Positions 8,432 through 16,345 are shown, numbered from the stretch's first letter. The stretch is 64,000 bases of DNA from Bacillus sp. FJAT-22090 (GCF_001278755.1 NZ_CP012601.1:1178001-1242000); one strand, 5' to 3'. Notes: generated from the letters alone by a model not told the origin. Made by a program: numbers and translations.

Positions 8432-8905
8432 ATGATTTCCAAAACAACAAAATTGAAAGTTGCTATTTTAATATTAATGGTTATTGGATTATGCTCTGGT
8501 TGTAACGGAAATCAGAAACAATTTGCTGATACTAATGAGGATTTTAATGATTCACTCGAGAAAGTAAGTAATCCAATCAGTCAATCGGTCGCTAATCAAG
8601 TAAAAGAAAATATCAGCACAGAAGAGGAAATATCAGATGTAAAAGCTGTGAATTCTGATAAAGAGTTATTAGTGGCCATAAAAGTGAAACAATTTGATCG
8701 TTTCCAATTAAAAAAGATTGAGAAGAAGTTAAAATCAGATCTGGAAAAAATGCATCCAGATTATAAAGTCTTGGTTTCTTCCGATCAAAAAATGTATTTT
8801 GAACTTGATAAATTGGAACAGAAACTTCTAAAGAATAACTTGAGTATGAAAAAGCTAGAAAAAGATATAAAAAAAATCAAAAGTCTCATGAAGGAACAAT
8901 CGTAG
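8432..8905 (+). CDS. YhcN/YlaJ-family sporulation lipoprotein
   Basis: A 157-residue lipoprotein. The N-terminus has two lysines, a hydrophobic core and a lipobox ending GLCSGC, giving a lipidated Cys near residue 24. The mature part is acidic then strongly basic and helical (repeated K/E at the C-terminus), as in YhcN/YlaJ proteins of the spore inner membrane. GAGGTG precedes the ATG. It is the second gene of the operon, 20 bp before spoVAC. Confidence 0.8.
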   Translation: MISKTTKLKVAILILMVIGLCSGCNGNQKQFADTNEDFNDSLEKVSNPISQSVANQVKENISTEEEISDVKAVNSDKELLVAIKVKQFDRFQLKKIEKKLKSDLEKMHPDYKVLVSSDQKMYFELDKLEQKLLKNNLSMKKLEKDIKKIKSLMKEQS

Positions 8906-8925
8906 AGGAAGAGGGGCTTGCTCCC

Positions 8926-9405
8926 ATGTCGAATAATAAAAAGAAACAATTGACACCAGTACAACAGGAATATCAAGATCTTCAAAAGCAACACGAAATA
9001 AAAAGACCTGTAATTCGAAATTGTATAAAGGCATTTTTTACTGGTGGATTTATTTGCCTTATCGGGCAGCTTATTCAAACATTCTATATATATTTCTTTG
9101 ATTTTACAGATCAAACCGCAGCAAATCCAACAGTTGGAACATTAATATTTATTGCCATGCTTCTAACTGGATTTGGAGTTTATGATAGAATCGCCCAATT
9201 CGGTGGAGCTGGTTCAGCTGTTCCAGTTACCGGATTTGGTAACGCGATTATTTCTGCTGCAATTGAACATCGAACAGAGGGATTTGTGTTAGGTGTAGGG
9301 GGCAATATGTTTAAACTTGCTGGTTCCGTAATTGTATTTGGCGTATTTTCTGCATTTGTTATTGCTTTGATTAAAACAATGTTAATACAGTGGGGTGGTT
9401 TGTAA
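8926..9405 (+). CDS. spoVAC: Stage V sporulation protein AC
   Basis: A 159-residue integral membrane protein of the SpoVA channel, which moves Ca-dipicolinic acid into the forespore and out during germination. The N-terminal charged segment (LTPVQQEYQDLQKQHEIKRPV) is typical, followed by four hydrophobic helices and the conserved FGGAGSAVPVTGFGNAI loop, which also appears as [17 protein letters not shown] in spoVAE. Its stop overlaps the spoVAD start as TAATG. Confidence 0.95.
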   Translation: MSNNKKKQLTPVQQEYQDLQKQHEIKRPVIRNCIKAFFTGGFICLIGQLIQTFYIYFFDFTDQTAANPTVGTLIFIAMLLTGFGVYDRIAQFGGAGSAVPVTGFGNAIISAAIEHRTEGFVLGVGGNMFKLAGSVIVFGVFSAFVIALIKTMLIQWGGL

Positions 9406-10418
9406 TGTTAGCGGGTCATCGTACATGGATCTTTGATCATAAACCTGTCATTATTTCCACTGGAACAGTTGGTGGACCATTTGAGGCAGATGGAGCTATA
9501 GCAGACGATTTTGACCTTCTGCATTCGGATTTATGGCTGGCTCAAGATTCATATGAAAAAGCACATAAAATTCTTTTTGAAGAAGCTTGTCAAAAAGCAC
9601 TAGAAAAAGGAGGAATCCAAAAGGAACAGGTACAATTTCTTCTCGCTGGTGATCTGATTAATCAAATTACCCCAACGAGTTTTGCAAGTCGAACTATTGG
9701 AGCACCTTATTTTGGTTTGTTTGGTGCTTGTTCGACATCTATGGAAGGCTTAGCACTAGGTGCTTATATTATTAACACAAATGGTGCTAAATATTTATTA
9801 ACAGGGGCTTCAAGCCATAACACTGCCGTTGAAAAACAGTTTCGATACCCAACTGAATATGGTGGACAAAAACCACCTACTTCACAATGGACGGTAACAG
9901 GTGCTGGGGCGGCTTTATTAAGTTCTTCCGGAGAAGGACCCCGTGTCACTTCTGCTACGATAGGCCGTGTAATTGATATGGGGTTGACTGATCCTTTTAA
10001 TATGGGAGGGGCTATGGCTCCAGCTGCGGTAGATACAATTGAGGCGCATTTAAAGGAACGAAACATTGATCCTTCTTATTACGATTTAATTGTAACAGGT
10101 GACCTCGGTAGAATAGGCCAGGAAGCATCCTTTGATTTATTCAAAAAGCATGGCATCCCCATTGTAGAAAAACAATACCAAGATTGTGGTCTTATGATTT
10201 ATCGAGAAGGACAACCAATTTTGGCGGGAGCAAGTGGTGCAGGTTGCTCAGCGACAGTCGTTTATGGCCATTTATTAAATAGAATGAGAAAAGGTGAATT
10301 TAAAAGAATGTTAGTAGTAGCTACAGGTGCTTTGTTATCTCCCCTGTCCTTTCAGCAAAATGAAACGATTCCTTGTATCGCACATGCGGTTTCGATCGAA
10401 TACGGGGGTGAAGAATAG
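9405..10418 (+). CDS. spoVAD: Stage V sporulation protein AD
   Basis: A 337-residue soluble component of the SpoVA complex that binds dipicolinic acid on the outer face of the spore inner membrane. It has the thiolase/KAS III-like fold of the family, seen in [15 protein letters not shown], which keeps the Cys position, and in [10 protein letters not shown]. The start is ATG 9405, overlapping the spoVAC stop, giving the normal N-terminus [10 protein letters not shown]; an in-frame GTG upstream is ignored. Two bp separate it from spoVAE. Confidence 0.96.
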   Translation: MLAGHRTWIFDHKPVIISTGTVGGPFEADGAIADDFDLLHSDLWLAQDSYEKAHKILFEEACQKALEKGGIQKEQVQFLLAGDLINQITPTSFASRTIGAPYFGLFGACSTSMEGLALGAYIINTNGAKYLLTGASSHNTAVEKQFRYPTEYGGQKPPTSQWTVTGAGAALLSSSGEGPRVTSATIGRVIDMGLTDPFNMGGAMAPAAVDTIEAHLKERNIDPSYYDLIVTGDLGRIGQEASFDLFKKHGIPIVEKQYQDCGLMIYREGQPILAGASGAGCSATVVYGHLLNRMRKGEFKRMLVVATGALLSPLSFQQNETIPCIAHAVSIEYGGEE

Positions 10419-10420
10419 AT

Positions 10421-10771
10421 ATGATCTTTTTTTGGGCTTTTGTTGTTGGTGGCTTTATTTGTGTAATTGGACAAATTATGTTTGATGTGTTCAAACTTAC
10501 TCCGGCACATACGTTAAGTACCCTTGTAGTGATTGGTGCTATTTTAGATGGGGTAGGTTTATATGAACCGTTGATTGATTTTGCTGGCGCAGGAGCTTCG
10601 GTGCCTATTACAAGCTTCGGTAATTCTCTGGTACACGGTGCTATGCAAGAAGCTGAAAAACACGGTTTAGTTGGTGTACTTACAGGGATGTTTGAAGTGA
10701 CGAGTTCAGGAATTTCATCTGCGATTATTTTCGGTATGTTGGGTGCGCTTATTTTTAAACCAAAGGGATAA
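10421..10771 (+). CDS. spoVAE: Stage V sporulation protein AE (AEb type)
   Basis: A 116-residue membrane protein, paralogous to SpoVAC, with the shared [17 protein letters not shown] motif and four helices. It follows spoVAD by 2 bp, as in all spoVA operons. The length fits SpoVAEb. No SpoVAA, AB or AF genes are present, so this is the short C-D-Eb set and not the full canonical operon. Confidence 0.94.
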   Translation: MIFFWAFVVGGFICVIGQIMFDVFKLTPAHTLSTLVVIGAILDGVGLYEPLIDFAGAGASVPITSFGNSLVHGAMQEAEKHGLVGVLTGMFEVTSSGISSAIIFGMLGALIFKPKG

Positions 10772-10783
10772 GGAGAATGAAAG

Positions 10784-10990
10784 ATGACCGTTGTTTCAGA
10801 TGTAAAAAAATGCCTCGCCAGTCTTAAAGGAGTAGAAGCTAGTCTTTCCAATTTAGCGGAACGGACACAAGATTATGAATCCAAACAAACCATACATCAA
10901 ACCATGATGACAGTGTCCGAGGTAGTTGAGGATTTAAAAAAAAGAGTTGGAGAATTGGAAAGTGAAGAATTTCAATATAAAGGATTTTAA
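10784..10990 (+). CDS. DUF1657 small spore-operon protein (second copy)
   Basis: A 68-residue paralogue of the protein at 8148: both start MTV-(S/N)D-K and end EE-QYK. The conserved FALSTEN core is diverged here to LAERTQDYESKQ. AAGGAGAATGAAAG precedes the ATG. It lies 12 bp after spoVAE and 23 bp before the DUF421 gene. Function unknown. Confidence 0.85.
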   Translation: MTVVSDVKKCLASLKGVEASLSNLAERTQDYESKQTIHQTMMTVSEVVEDLKKRVGELESEEFQYKGF

Positions 10991-11013
10991 AAATAAAGGA
11001 GGTCTTTTATATT

Positions 11014-11874
11014 ATGCCTGAATGGCTTGATGTCATAGTTCGATCGTTAACGTTTGTGATTTTTCTGTTTTTCGTTACGAAGATGCTAGGTAAAAAACAA
11101 ATTTCCCAACTTTCATTTTTTGAATATGTTACTGGAATAACCATAGGAAGCATAGCAGCAGAAGTTATTATGGGATTAGAACAAAACATGTTTTTAGGCT
11201 TCGTAGCGATTGTAATCGTTTCTATTTTACCGTTTTTAGGTGGTATCGTTTCTTTGAAAAGCAAAAAGTTTCGCGATTTTACTGAAGGCAAAGGGACTAT
11301 ATTCATCAAAGATGGCAAGATTATGGAAGAAAATTTAAAAAAGGAAAGATACACAGTGGATGAAATGTTAGAATTACTTCGAAAGAAGGATGTCTTTCAA
11401 GTTTCTGATGTGGAATATGCAGTATTAGAGGCAACTGGAGAGCTATCTGTCCTGTTGAAGAAAGAAAATCAACCTTTAACAGCAAAGGATTTAAACATTA
11501 AAGTAGCTTCAATTAAGGAGCCACAGACTGTTATTATGGATGGCAAGATTCTGGATGAACCCCTTTCTACCATTGGGTATAATCGGGGATGGTTAAAGAC
11601 CGAACTTGAAAAACTTGAGGTCACTATTGAAAATGTTTTTGTAGGGCAAGTAAACTCCTATGGGGAATTAACGGTAGATGTCTTTGATGATAAGCTACAA
11701 GTTCCATCTCCTCAAGAAAGGCCATTAATCCTTGCCACAATGAAAAAATGCCAAGCGGACTTAGAATTATTTGCGCTTTCAACAGAAAATAAGGATGCCA
11801 AGAAGTTATATGTAAAAAACAGTGAATTACTACAAAATGCTATTGATAAAGTTACCCATATCTTAAAGAGTTAA
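11014..11874 (+). CDS. DUF421-DUF1657 fusion membrane protein (2Duf/YetF-like)
   Basis: A 286-residue protein. Residues 1-75 hold three helices; residues ~80-220 form the cytoplasmic YetF/DUF421 domain with two related halves (GTIFIKDGKIMEENLKKERY and PQTVIMDGKILDEPLSTIGY). Residues ~235-286 form a DUF1657-like tail with LFALSTENKDAKKLY, nearly the same core as the first small protein of this operon. As I recall, this two-domain layout defines '2Duf', the last conserved gene of spoVA2mob operons, where it was linked to spore heat resistance and inner-membrane properties. AAAGGAGGTC precedes the ATG. Confidence 0.9.
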   Translation: MPEWLDVIVRSLTFVIFLFFVTKMLGKKQISQLSFFEYVTGITIGSIAAEVIMGLEQNMFLGFVAIVIVSILPFLGGIVSLKSKKFRDFTEGKGTIFIKDGKIMEENLKKERYTVDEMLELLRKKDVFQVSDVEYAVLEATGELSVLLKKENQPLTAKDLNIKVASIKEPQTVIMDGKILDEPLSTIGYNRGWLKTELEKLEVTIENVFVGQVNSYGELTVDVFDDKLQVPSPQERPLILATMKKCQADLELFALSTENKDAKKLYVKNSELLQNAIDKVTHILKS

Positions 11875-11966
11875 ATCTACCATATTAGGGTTGACCTTAT
11901 TTAGCAAGTTCTTATGAAGGAGATGAACCCAAACAAGCGATAAATTTCGAACAAAATAGTGAACTT

Positions 11967-12143
11967 CTATAAGTTTAGATAAATTATTATGGCCAATACG
12001 GAAGTAAATGCGATTAATATAATTAGAATGAAGTTACTATACTTAAATTTTGGTCTGATAATGATATAAAAAATTAGAATGCAAATGAGACAGGTTACTA
12101 AGACTGCTAAATTTTCTAATGTAGTTGGATAAAGATTAAACAT
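11967..12143 (-). CDS. Small two-helix membrane protein (58 aa)
   Basis: A short minus-strand frame from ATG 12143 to TAG 11967, with AAGAAGG 12 bp upstream. It encodes two strongly hydrophobic segments (LENLAVLVTCLICILIFYII and NFILIILIAFTSVLAIIIYL) joined by a basic hairpin turn RPKFKY. That clean helix-turn-helix hydrophobic layout suggests a real small membrane protein in what would otherwise be a 640-bp gap. No family recognised. It converges on the spore operon. Confidence 0.5.
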   Translation of the reverse strand: MFNLYPTTLENLAVLVTCLICILIFYIIIRPKFKYSNFILIILIAFTSVLAIIIYLNL

Positions 12144-12325
12144 ATGATTACCAATCCTTCTTAATTTAGCTTAACCAACCTAGCCATAAAGTATTGTAGT
12201 ACCAAAAAATAATCAAACAAATTTAGGCTTTCCCAATAAATCTTGGTGTTGGCTTTATCAGTTTAGACAAACATGCTAGAAACGATACTATTGAGGTTTT
12301 ATCAAACAAAGGCTGTCTAAGGGAA

Positions 12326-12416
12326 AGTAACCTAGGGGGGCTTTAGTTGAACAAGTGGCTGCCTGTAAGGGGAGCTTTTTCTTATTGATCTCACTAAGCA
12401 GTTTAGTGAAACATTG
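12326..12416 (+). repeat. ACTAACGGG-type intergenic repeat, copy 1 (degenerate)
   Basis: AGTAACCTAGGGGGGCTTTA, then GTTGAACAAGTGGCTGCC, an AGCTTTTTCTTATTGA stretch, and CACTAAGCAGTTTAGTGA as an end inverted repeat. It aligns block by block with the clearer copy at 15325-15413: AGTAACGGG box, short hairpin, T-rich segment, final palindrome. Confidence 0.55.
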
Positions 12417-12430
12417 ACTTGTAAAATAAA

Positions 12431-12467
12431 AAACACAAGTGGAAATAGGATACCACTTGTGTTTTTT
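12431..12467. terminator. Bidirectional terminator after csaA
   Basis: The stem CACAAGTGG/CCACTTGTG (12434-12442 with 12453-12461) is flanked by an A-run on the left and TTTTTT on the right, so it works on both strands. It ends csaA transcription on the minus strand. Confidence 0.8.
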
Positions 12468-12513
12468 GACTTTAATTATAGGTGAAATTTTTAAGCTATG
12501 CTCATAACAGACC

Positions 12514-12843
12514 TTATCCTAATCGGTCTCCTTTCTTTACTTTTTGTTGTGGTTCTATAAGAACAACACCCTGTTCTGCATATACTCCCATCACTAAAAC
12601 CTCAGAACTAAAACCAGCAACTTTCATAGGAGGAAAGTTAACTACTCCTAATACTTGTTTACCAATTAGTTCATCCAAATCATAACAATCTGTTATTTGA
12701 GCACTACTTTGTTTAATCCCTATCTCTTCTCCAAAGTCAACCCACAGTTTATATGCTGGTTTTCTTGCTTTAGGGAATGCTTCTGCTTTGGTAATTTCTC
12801 CAACACGCATATCTAGCTTTTGAAAATCGTCGAAAGTTGCCAT
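12514..12843 (-). CDS. csaA: CsaA-type tRNA-binding-domain protein
   Basis: A 109-residue single tRNA-binding OB-fold domain like CsaA (chaperone-like, binds tRNA or secretory precursors in B. subtilis). Seen are DFQKLDMRVGEI at the start, KLWVDFGEEIG, VLGVVNFPPMKVAGFSSEVL and VVLIEPQQ. The length is normal for CsaA. GGAGGC precedes the ATG. It lies 33 bp after the EamA gene on the same strand and may be co-transcribed with it. Confidence 0.92.
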   Translation of the reverse strand: MATFDDFQKLDMRVGEITKAEAFPKARKPAYKLWVDFGEEIGIKQSSAQITDCYDLDELIGKQVLGVVNFPPMKVAGFSSEVLVMGVYAEQGVVLIEPQQKVKKGDRLG

Positions 12844-12876
12844 AGTAATGCCTCCTATAATTTGTTTTCGCCTTAT

Positions 12877-13776
12877 TTATTGAGATAAGGAGTTTTGTTC
12901 TTCATGTCTATCTTTAATAACTATTAAGACCCCTAAGAGAATTAAAACAGAGCCTATCCAAAAGGTTATACTAATCGTTTCACCTAGTATTAACCATCCT
13001 AATATTGTTCCAACAACGGGTTGAACGAAAAAGAAAACTCCACCACTGGAGGCATTTAGCATTTGTAATCCACGATTCCATAATAGAAATGCAATAGATG
13101 TCGATATTACACCCAAATAAATTAATCCTCCCAAAATGGTTGGATTAGTTAAATCGTTTAGATCAATTTGTGGTAATTTTGTTATTACAAAAGGAGTTAA
13201 AACAACAAAAGCAATTAAGGTAGCATAGGTCGTAACGACAATTTGTGAATAATCACTAGGTAGACGTTTTATGAGTACAGACATTAACGCCCATGTTAAT
13301 GCTGCTATAATAAGTGATACTCCACCAAGCATGCTAGACATATTAATATCATCCATTCCAACAATGGTAATCACACCAATAGTGGCTAAACAAACTGAAA
13401 TAGCCTTCTTTAAAGTTAAACGTTCTTTAAGGATTAAACTAGCAAACAAAACCATAAATGCTGGTGTTGTAGAAGTTATTATAGCACCCATTTGTGCAGT
13501 AGAAAGCATTGTACCTGTTTCTTGAGTAACAATGGAAATGACGTACCCTATTATTGAAATAGCAATTATAATGCCAAAGTGACGTCTTTTAACTCTCCAA
13601 TTTTGTCTAGTCACGAGTCCAATTATGACTAGTGCCACTAGCGCTATTAAATAACGCATCCATACAAGTTCTAATGGTGGTATGACTGCCACTAATATTT
13701 TAACGACAACATACATACCTCCCCAGATACTCGAAGCTAATATTAAATATAAAGAACCAATAAGTGTATTTTTCAT
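12877..13776 (-). CDS. EamA/DMT-family exporter
   Basis: A 299-residue transporter with ten predicted helices in two EamA repeats (first near SSIWGGMYVVVKILVAVIPPLE, second near ALTWALMSVLIKRLPSDYSQ). DMT exporters move amino acids, nucleosides, drugs or other metabolites out by antiport. The ribosome site ACGGAGGG (13781-13790 region on the minus strand) lies in the 3' arm of a hairpin, and an 18-codon leader frame lies upstream, so expression is probably controlled by translational attenuation. Substrate unknown. Confidence 0.9.
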   Translation of the reverse strand: MKNTLIGSLYLILASSIWGGMYVVVKILVAVIPPLELVWMRYLIALVALVIIGLVTRQNWRVKRRHFGIIIAISIIGYVISIVTQETGTMLSTAQMGAIITSTTPAFMVLFASLILKERLTLKKAISVCLATIGVITIVGMDDINMSSMLGGVSLIIAALTWALMSVLIKRLPSDYSQIVVTTYATLIAFVVLTPFVITKLPQIDLNDLTNPTILGGLIYLGVISTSIAFLLWNRGLQMLNASSGGVFFFVQPVVGTILGWLILGETISITFWIGSVLILLGVLIVIKDRHEEQNSLSQ

Positions 13777-13784
13777 TTTATACC

Positions 13785-13863
13785 CTCCGTTTTATTTTAG
13801 GCTAGATATGCCCTAACGGAGAGAAGTAGTATTATAATTTTCTCTCCATTAGAAGCGGGAGAG
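13785..13863 (-). promoter_or_regulatory. Putative translational attenuator of the EamA gene
   Basis: On the minus strand four segments can pair alternatively. Segment 1, CTCTCC (13858-13863), lies inside the leader frame. Segment 2, GGAGAGAA (13840-13847), pairs with 1 or with 3. Segment 3, TTCTCTCCGTTAGG (about 13812-13825), pairs by its 5' part with 2 and by CTCCGTT with segment 4. Segment 4, AACGGAG (13785-13791), contains the EamA ribosome site. In the resting state 1:2 and 3:4 hide the site. A ribosome stalled late in the leader would cover 1, let 2:3 form and free the site. This is the logic of erm and cat leaders; function is inferred from pairing only. Confidence 0.6.
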
Positions 13864-13905
13864 TACTACTGGTACATCGTTTTCGAATAAAGGTGCTAAA
13901 AACAA
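13849..13905 (-). CDS. Leader peptide (18 aa) upstream of EamA exporter
   Basis: A short frame TTG...TAA encoding MFLAPLFENDVPVVLSRF, with a full AAGGAG (13915-13920) 9 bp before the TTG. Its last codons (Leu, Ser) contain attenuator segment 1. A good ribosome site, short length, position 70 bp before the exporter start, and overlap with pairing segments argue for a regulatory leader and not a random frame. The inducer is unknown; drugs that stall ribosomes are the obvious class. Confidence 0.55.
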   Translation of the reverse strand: MFLAPLFENDVPVVLSRF

Positions 13906-14050
13906 GATTATTCACTCCTTTTTAATATTAAGTAACGCATTTATTTTAGCAAATAACTATCCTAATTAAAATATAATAGGAGGTTGAAAATTAATAATAT
14001 TAGAAAATCTATTTTGCCTAACGAAGTGCAATGCCAATATTATGATGGAG

Positions 14051-14100
14051 CTAACGGTTGGTTTAGTTAAAGATTGTCGGTTGCTTAAGATAATAAGAAC
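14051..14100 (+). repeat. ACTAACGGG-type intergenic repeat, copy 2
   Basis: GCTAACGGTTGGTTTAGTTA followed by AAGATTGTCGGTTGCTTAAG and AATAAGAAC. It matches the first half of the copy at 15325 (TAACGGGTGGCTTTAGTTAA). A weaker relic (GCCTAACGAAGTGC, 14016-14029) lies just upstream. It sits between the divergent EamA leader and the acetyltransferase gene. Confidence 0.6.
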
Positions 14101-14244
14101 AAAGTTCAAATAGAGGATTTTGATTTTCTCAGTCGAATAATTTAAGTGGTTATATCGAAACAGAAACGATATAAGAATGGGATTATGGTTTTAACTTCAA
14201 ATAACAGAATCTTAAATTTTAGATTTGAGGGGAGAAAATATTAT

Positions 14245-14835
14245 TTGTTTATTCGTGAATATAACGATAGTGATGAAACAGGATGGGTTCGATGTAGAAC
14301 GCTGTCATTTCTAAATACAGCCTACTTTGATAATGTTTTAAATAAAAAGGAAATCTATGAAAATCCGGCAATCGAACTAGTTGCAGAATTAAACGGACAA
14401 ATTGTTGGACTCATCGATGTTGAATATGAAAAGGAAGAAAAGACAGTTTGTTCTAGGGGAGAAGGTTTAGGAGGTATGATCTGGCATATTGCTGTTCATC
14501 CAGATTATTATCGACAAGGAATTGGCGAGCAATTACTTCAAGAAGCGGAAAAGCGAGCAATCGATTTGAGTTTAAATCGATTTGAAGCGTGGACTCGAGA
14601 TGACTTTTGGGTACAGAATTGGTATGAAAAAATGTTGTTTAATAAAGTCGATTCATACTACCATATTTACTTTGAAGGAAATGAAATGAAAAATCGGATT
14701 CAAAATACCATACCTAAACTCTACTTAGTCAATACATTCGCTCATTACGTAGGAGAAGAGATTGAGCAATTTAAAACAACCAATCAACGAATTTATGAAT
14801 GTGTTTGCTATGAAAAATATCTCAATAATATATAG
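14245..14835 (+). CDS. GNAT acetyltransferase
   Basis: A 196-residue N-acetyltransferase. The acetyl-CoA site is WHIAVHPDYYRQGIGEQLL, with the R/Q-x-x-G-x-G/A signature (RQGIGE). I choose TTG 14245, which gives MFIREYNDSDETGWVRCR, because AGGGGAG lies 10 bp upstream; the longer frame from 14146 adds ~33 residues unlike the family. The C-terminal ~55 residues extend beyond the GNAT core. It is flanked by ACTAACGGG-type repeats on both sides, as a single-gene unit. Substrate unknown. Confidence 0.8.
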   Translation: MFIREYNDSDETGWVRCRTLSFLNTAYFDNVLNKKEIYENPAIELVAELNGQIVGLIDVEYEKEEKTVCSRGEGLGGMIWHIAVHPDYYRQGIGEQLLQEAEKRAIDLSLNRFEAWTRDDFWVQNWYEKMLFNKVDSYYHIYFEGNEMKNRIQNTIPKLYLVNTFAHYVGEEIEQFKTTNQRIYECVCYEKYLNNI

Positions 14836-14837
14836 TA

Positions 14838-14872
14838 CTTCTTCAACTAACGGGGCAAGTTTCTTCAATAAG
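14838..14872 (+). repeat. ACTAACGGG-type intergenic repeat, copy 3
   Basis: CTTCTTCAACTAACGGGGCA followed by AGTTTCTTCAATAAGG. It is a degenerate version of the perfect palindrome at 15380-15412 and begins 3 bp after the acetyltransferase stop codon. Confidence 0.65.
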
Positions 14873-14989
14873 GTAAGATGCACTTTACAACAATAATTGT
14901 TGAAAGTGATGAGGGGTTTGTTGGGTAATTGTAATTAATGAAACATGAAATCCAAGTTGCCATAGGTTAAGAAAAGGACGGATTAGGAG

Positions 14990-15295
14990 GTGTGCAAAAT
15001 AGATAAATTCACGAAATGGTTTATAGCTTCATTTATATTGGGGATTGTAGGGTTAATAGCAGTTTTTTTCGTGGAAGATATTGCGAGGATAACTGGTGAA
15101 ATGAATCGAAGCATATTGTTAATTGGCACTATTACTATATTCATTTTAATTCTATCTTCGTTATTTAGTATTGTTAAAGCTAATTCAAATAGAATCAAAA
15201 GAGAATTAGTTATCTCCGTATTTTTTGCCATAATTCCTTTATCAGCTTTAGTAATAAATGGGTTAATTTTTACTGTTTATTTTGTAGGCAAATAA
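14990..15295 (+). CDS. Small three-helix membrane protein
   Basis: A 101-residue hydrophobic protein with three transmembrane segments (WFIASFILGIVGLIAVFFV, SILLIGTITIFILILSSLFS and VISVFFAIIPLSALVINGLI) and a basic loop NSNRIKREL. TTAGGAGG is immediately before and overlapping the GTG at 14990, so the exact start is uncertain. No family recognised. It forms its own unit between repeat copies 3 and 4. Confidence 0.65.
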   Translation: MCKIDKFTKWFIASFILGIVGLIAVFFVEDIARITGEMNRSILLIGTITIFILILSSLFSIVKANSNRIKRELVISVFFAIIPLSALVINGLIFTVYFVGK

Positions 15296-15324
15296 AAGGT
15301 GCTATTGTGAAGAAATGTATTTAA

Positions 15325-15413
15325 AGTAACGGGTGGCTTTAGTTAAAGAACATTGAGCTGCTAAGACGGCTCTTTTTTCTTCTTGAACTAACAGGGCAGG
15401 TTAGTTCAAGAAG
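15325..15413 (+). repeat. ACTAACGGG-type intergenic repeat, copy 4 (best copy)
   Basis: Three blocks are seen: AGTAACGGGTGGCTTTAGTT then AAAGAA; a GAGCTG/CGGCTC hairpin with TTTTTT (15355-15378); and a perfect 13-bp inverted repeat, TTCTTGAACTAAC and its complement, around the loop AGGGCAG (15380-15412). The sequence to the right (GGACAATATTTAAGTATTTTA) is also shared with the copy at 16346-16411, so the repeat extends into the leader of the next gene. Confidence 0.75.
15355..15378 (+). terminator. Intrinsic terminator inside repeat copy 4
   Basis: GAGCTG/CGGCTC stem (one G-T wobble) with a 6-base loop and six Ts. It ends transcription of the small membrane protein gene at 14990-15295. Confidence 0.7.
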
Positions 15414-15459
15414 GACAATATTTAAGTATTTTATGAGAAACAAAATAGGGGGTGTTCTA

Positions 15460-16329
15460 ATGCATACAGACAACAAATCAGTATTAGAATTAGTGCAATT
15501 TGATGAATATGACGTATTAGGGTTAATAGAACTTTCTGCATCAGTTAACTGGGATTATGATGAACATGAAATTAGTACTGTTATGTCATCTGGGAAAATA
15601 TTCGGACATAAAAATGCTGAGGGGAAAATTGTCTCGAGTGCCGCAATAATATCTTATGATACTGATTTAGCTTCCATTGGTATGGTTATCGTTAATAAAG
15701 AATATAGAGGTTTAGGCTTAGGAAAAAAAGCTACTCAGAAATGTATAGACAGTGTCTCTAAAGATACCTCTATAATGTTAATTTCAACTGAAGATGGGAA
15801 ACCCCTATATGAAAACTTGGGTTTTATTACTGTTGACTATGTACATAAGTATTTAAGTGATAGTTATATTCAGACTAAAATGTCTATTAATCAAGAAATA
15901 ACCTTAGGGAAATACAGTGAGAATGATTTTAATGAAATTGTTGAATTAGATTCGGCTGCGTTTGGTGATAAGAGAAGAAAATTTCTTCTTAACCGGATAG
16001 AACAATCAAAGCTATGTTTGGTCGTTAGAAATCAAAAGGGGAAAATTATTGGATATGGATTGTCTATATTAGGACCAATAAATCTAATATTGGGACCTAT
16101 TGTAGCACCGAATCCCCAAACCGCAGCTTTAATAGTCGATGAGTTAGCTCTTAATCATCAAGGAAAGTTAAGGATTGATGTACCTTCCAGTAATAAGGAG
16201 TTAATGTTTTTCTTGCAGAAAAGTGGATTTATAAAAGTTAGTGAACCGCCCATTATGATAAAAAACTCTGTTAATATGCCATACAGGAATAAGGAGTTAT
16301 TTGCTATTGCTGCCCAAATCTTTGGGTAA
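15460..16329 (+). CDS. Tandem GNAT acetyltransferase (two-domain)
   Basis: A 289-residue protein. The N-terminal GNAT domain (about 1-135) has MVIVNKEYRGLGLGKKAT as its acetyl-CoA site; the C-terminal half (about 140-289) has KGKIIGYGLSILGPINLILGPIVA, like the second domain (Acetyltransf_18 type) of such proteins. The start is ATG 15460, with TAGGGGGTG upstream, in preference to the frame's earlier ATG at 15433, which falls at the edge of the repeat-derived leader. It is flanked by repeat copies 4 and 5. Substrate unknown. Confidence 0.82.
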   Translation: MHTDNKSVLELVQFDEYDVLGLIELSASVNWDYDEHEISTVMSSGKIFGHKNAEGKIVSSAAIISYDTDLASIGMVIVNKEYRGLGLGKKATQKCIDSVSKDTSIMLISTEDGKPLYENLGFITVDYVHKYLSDSYIQTKMSINQEITLGKYSENDFNEIVELDSAAFGDKRRKFLLNRIEQSKLCLVVRNQKGKIIGYGLSILGPINLILGPIVAPNPQTAALIVDELALNHQGKLRIDVPSSNKELMFFLQKSGFIKVSEPPIMIKNSVNMPYRNKELFAIAAQIFG

Positions 16330-16345
16330 GGACAGAAATACCTTA

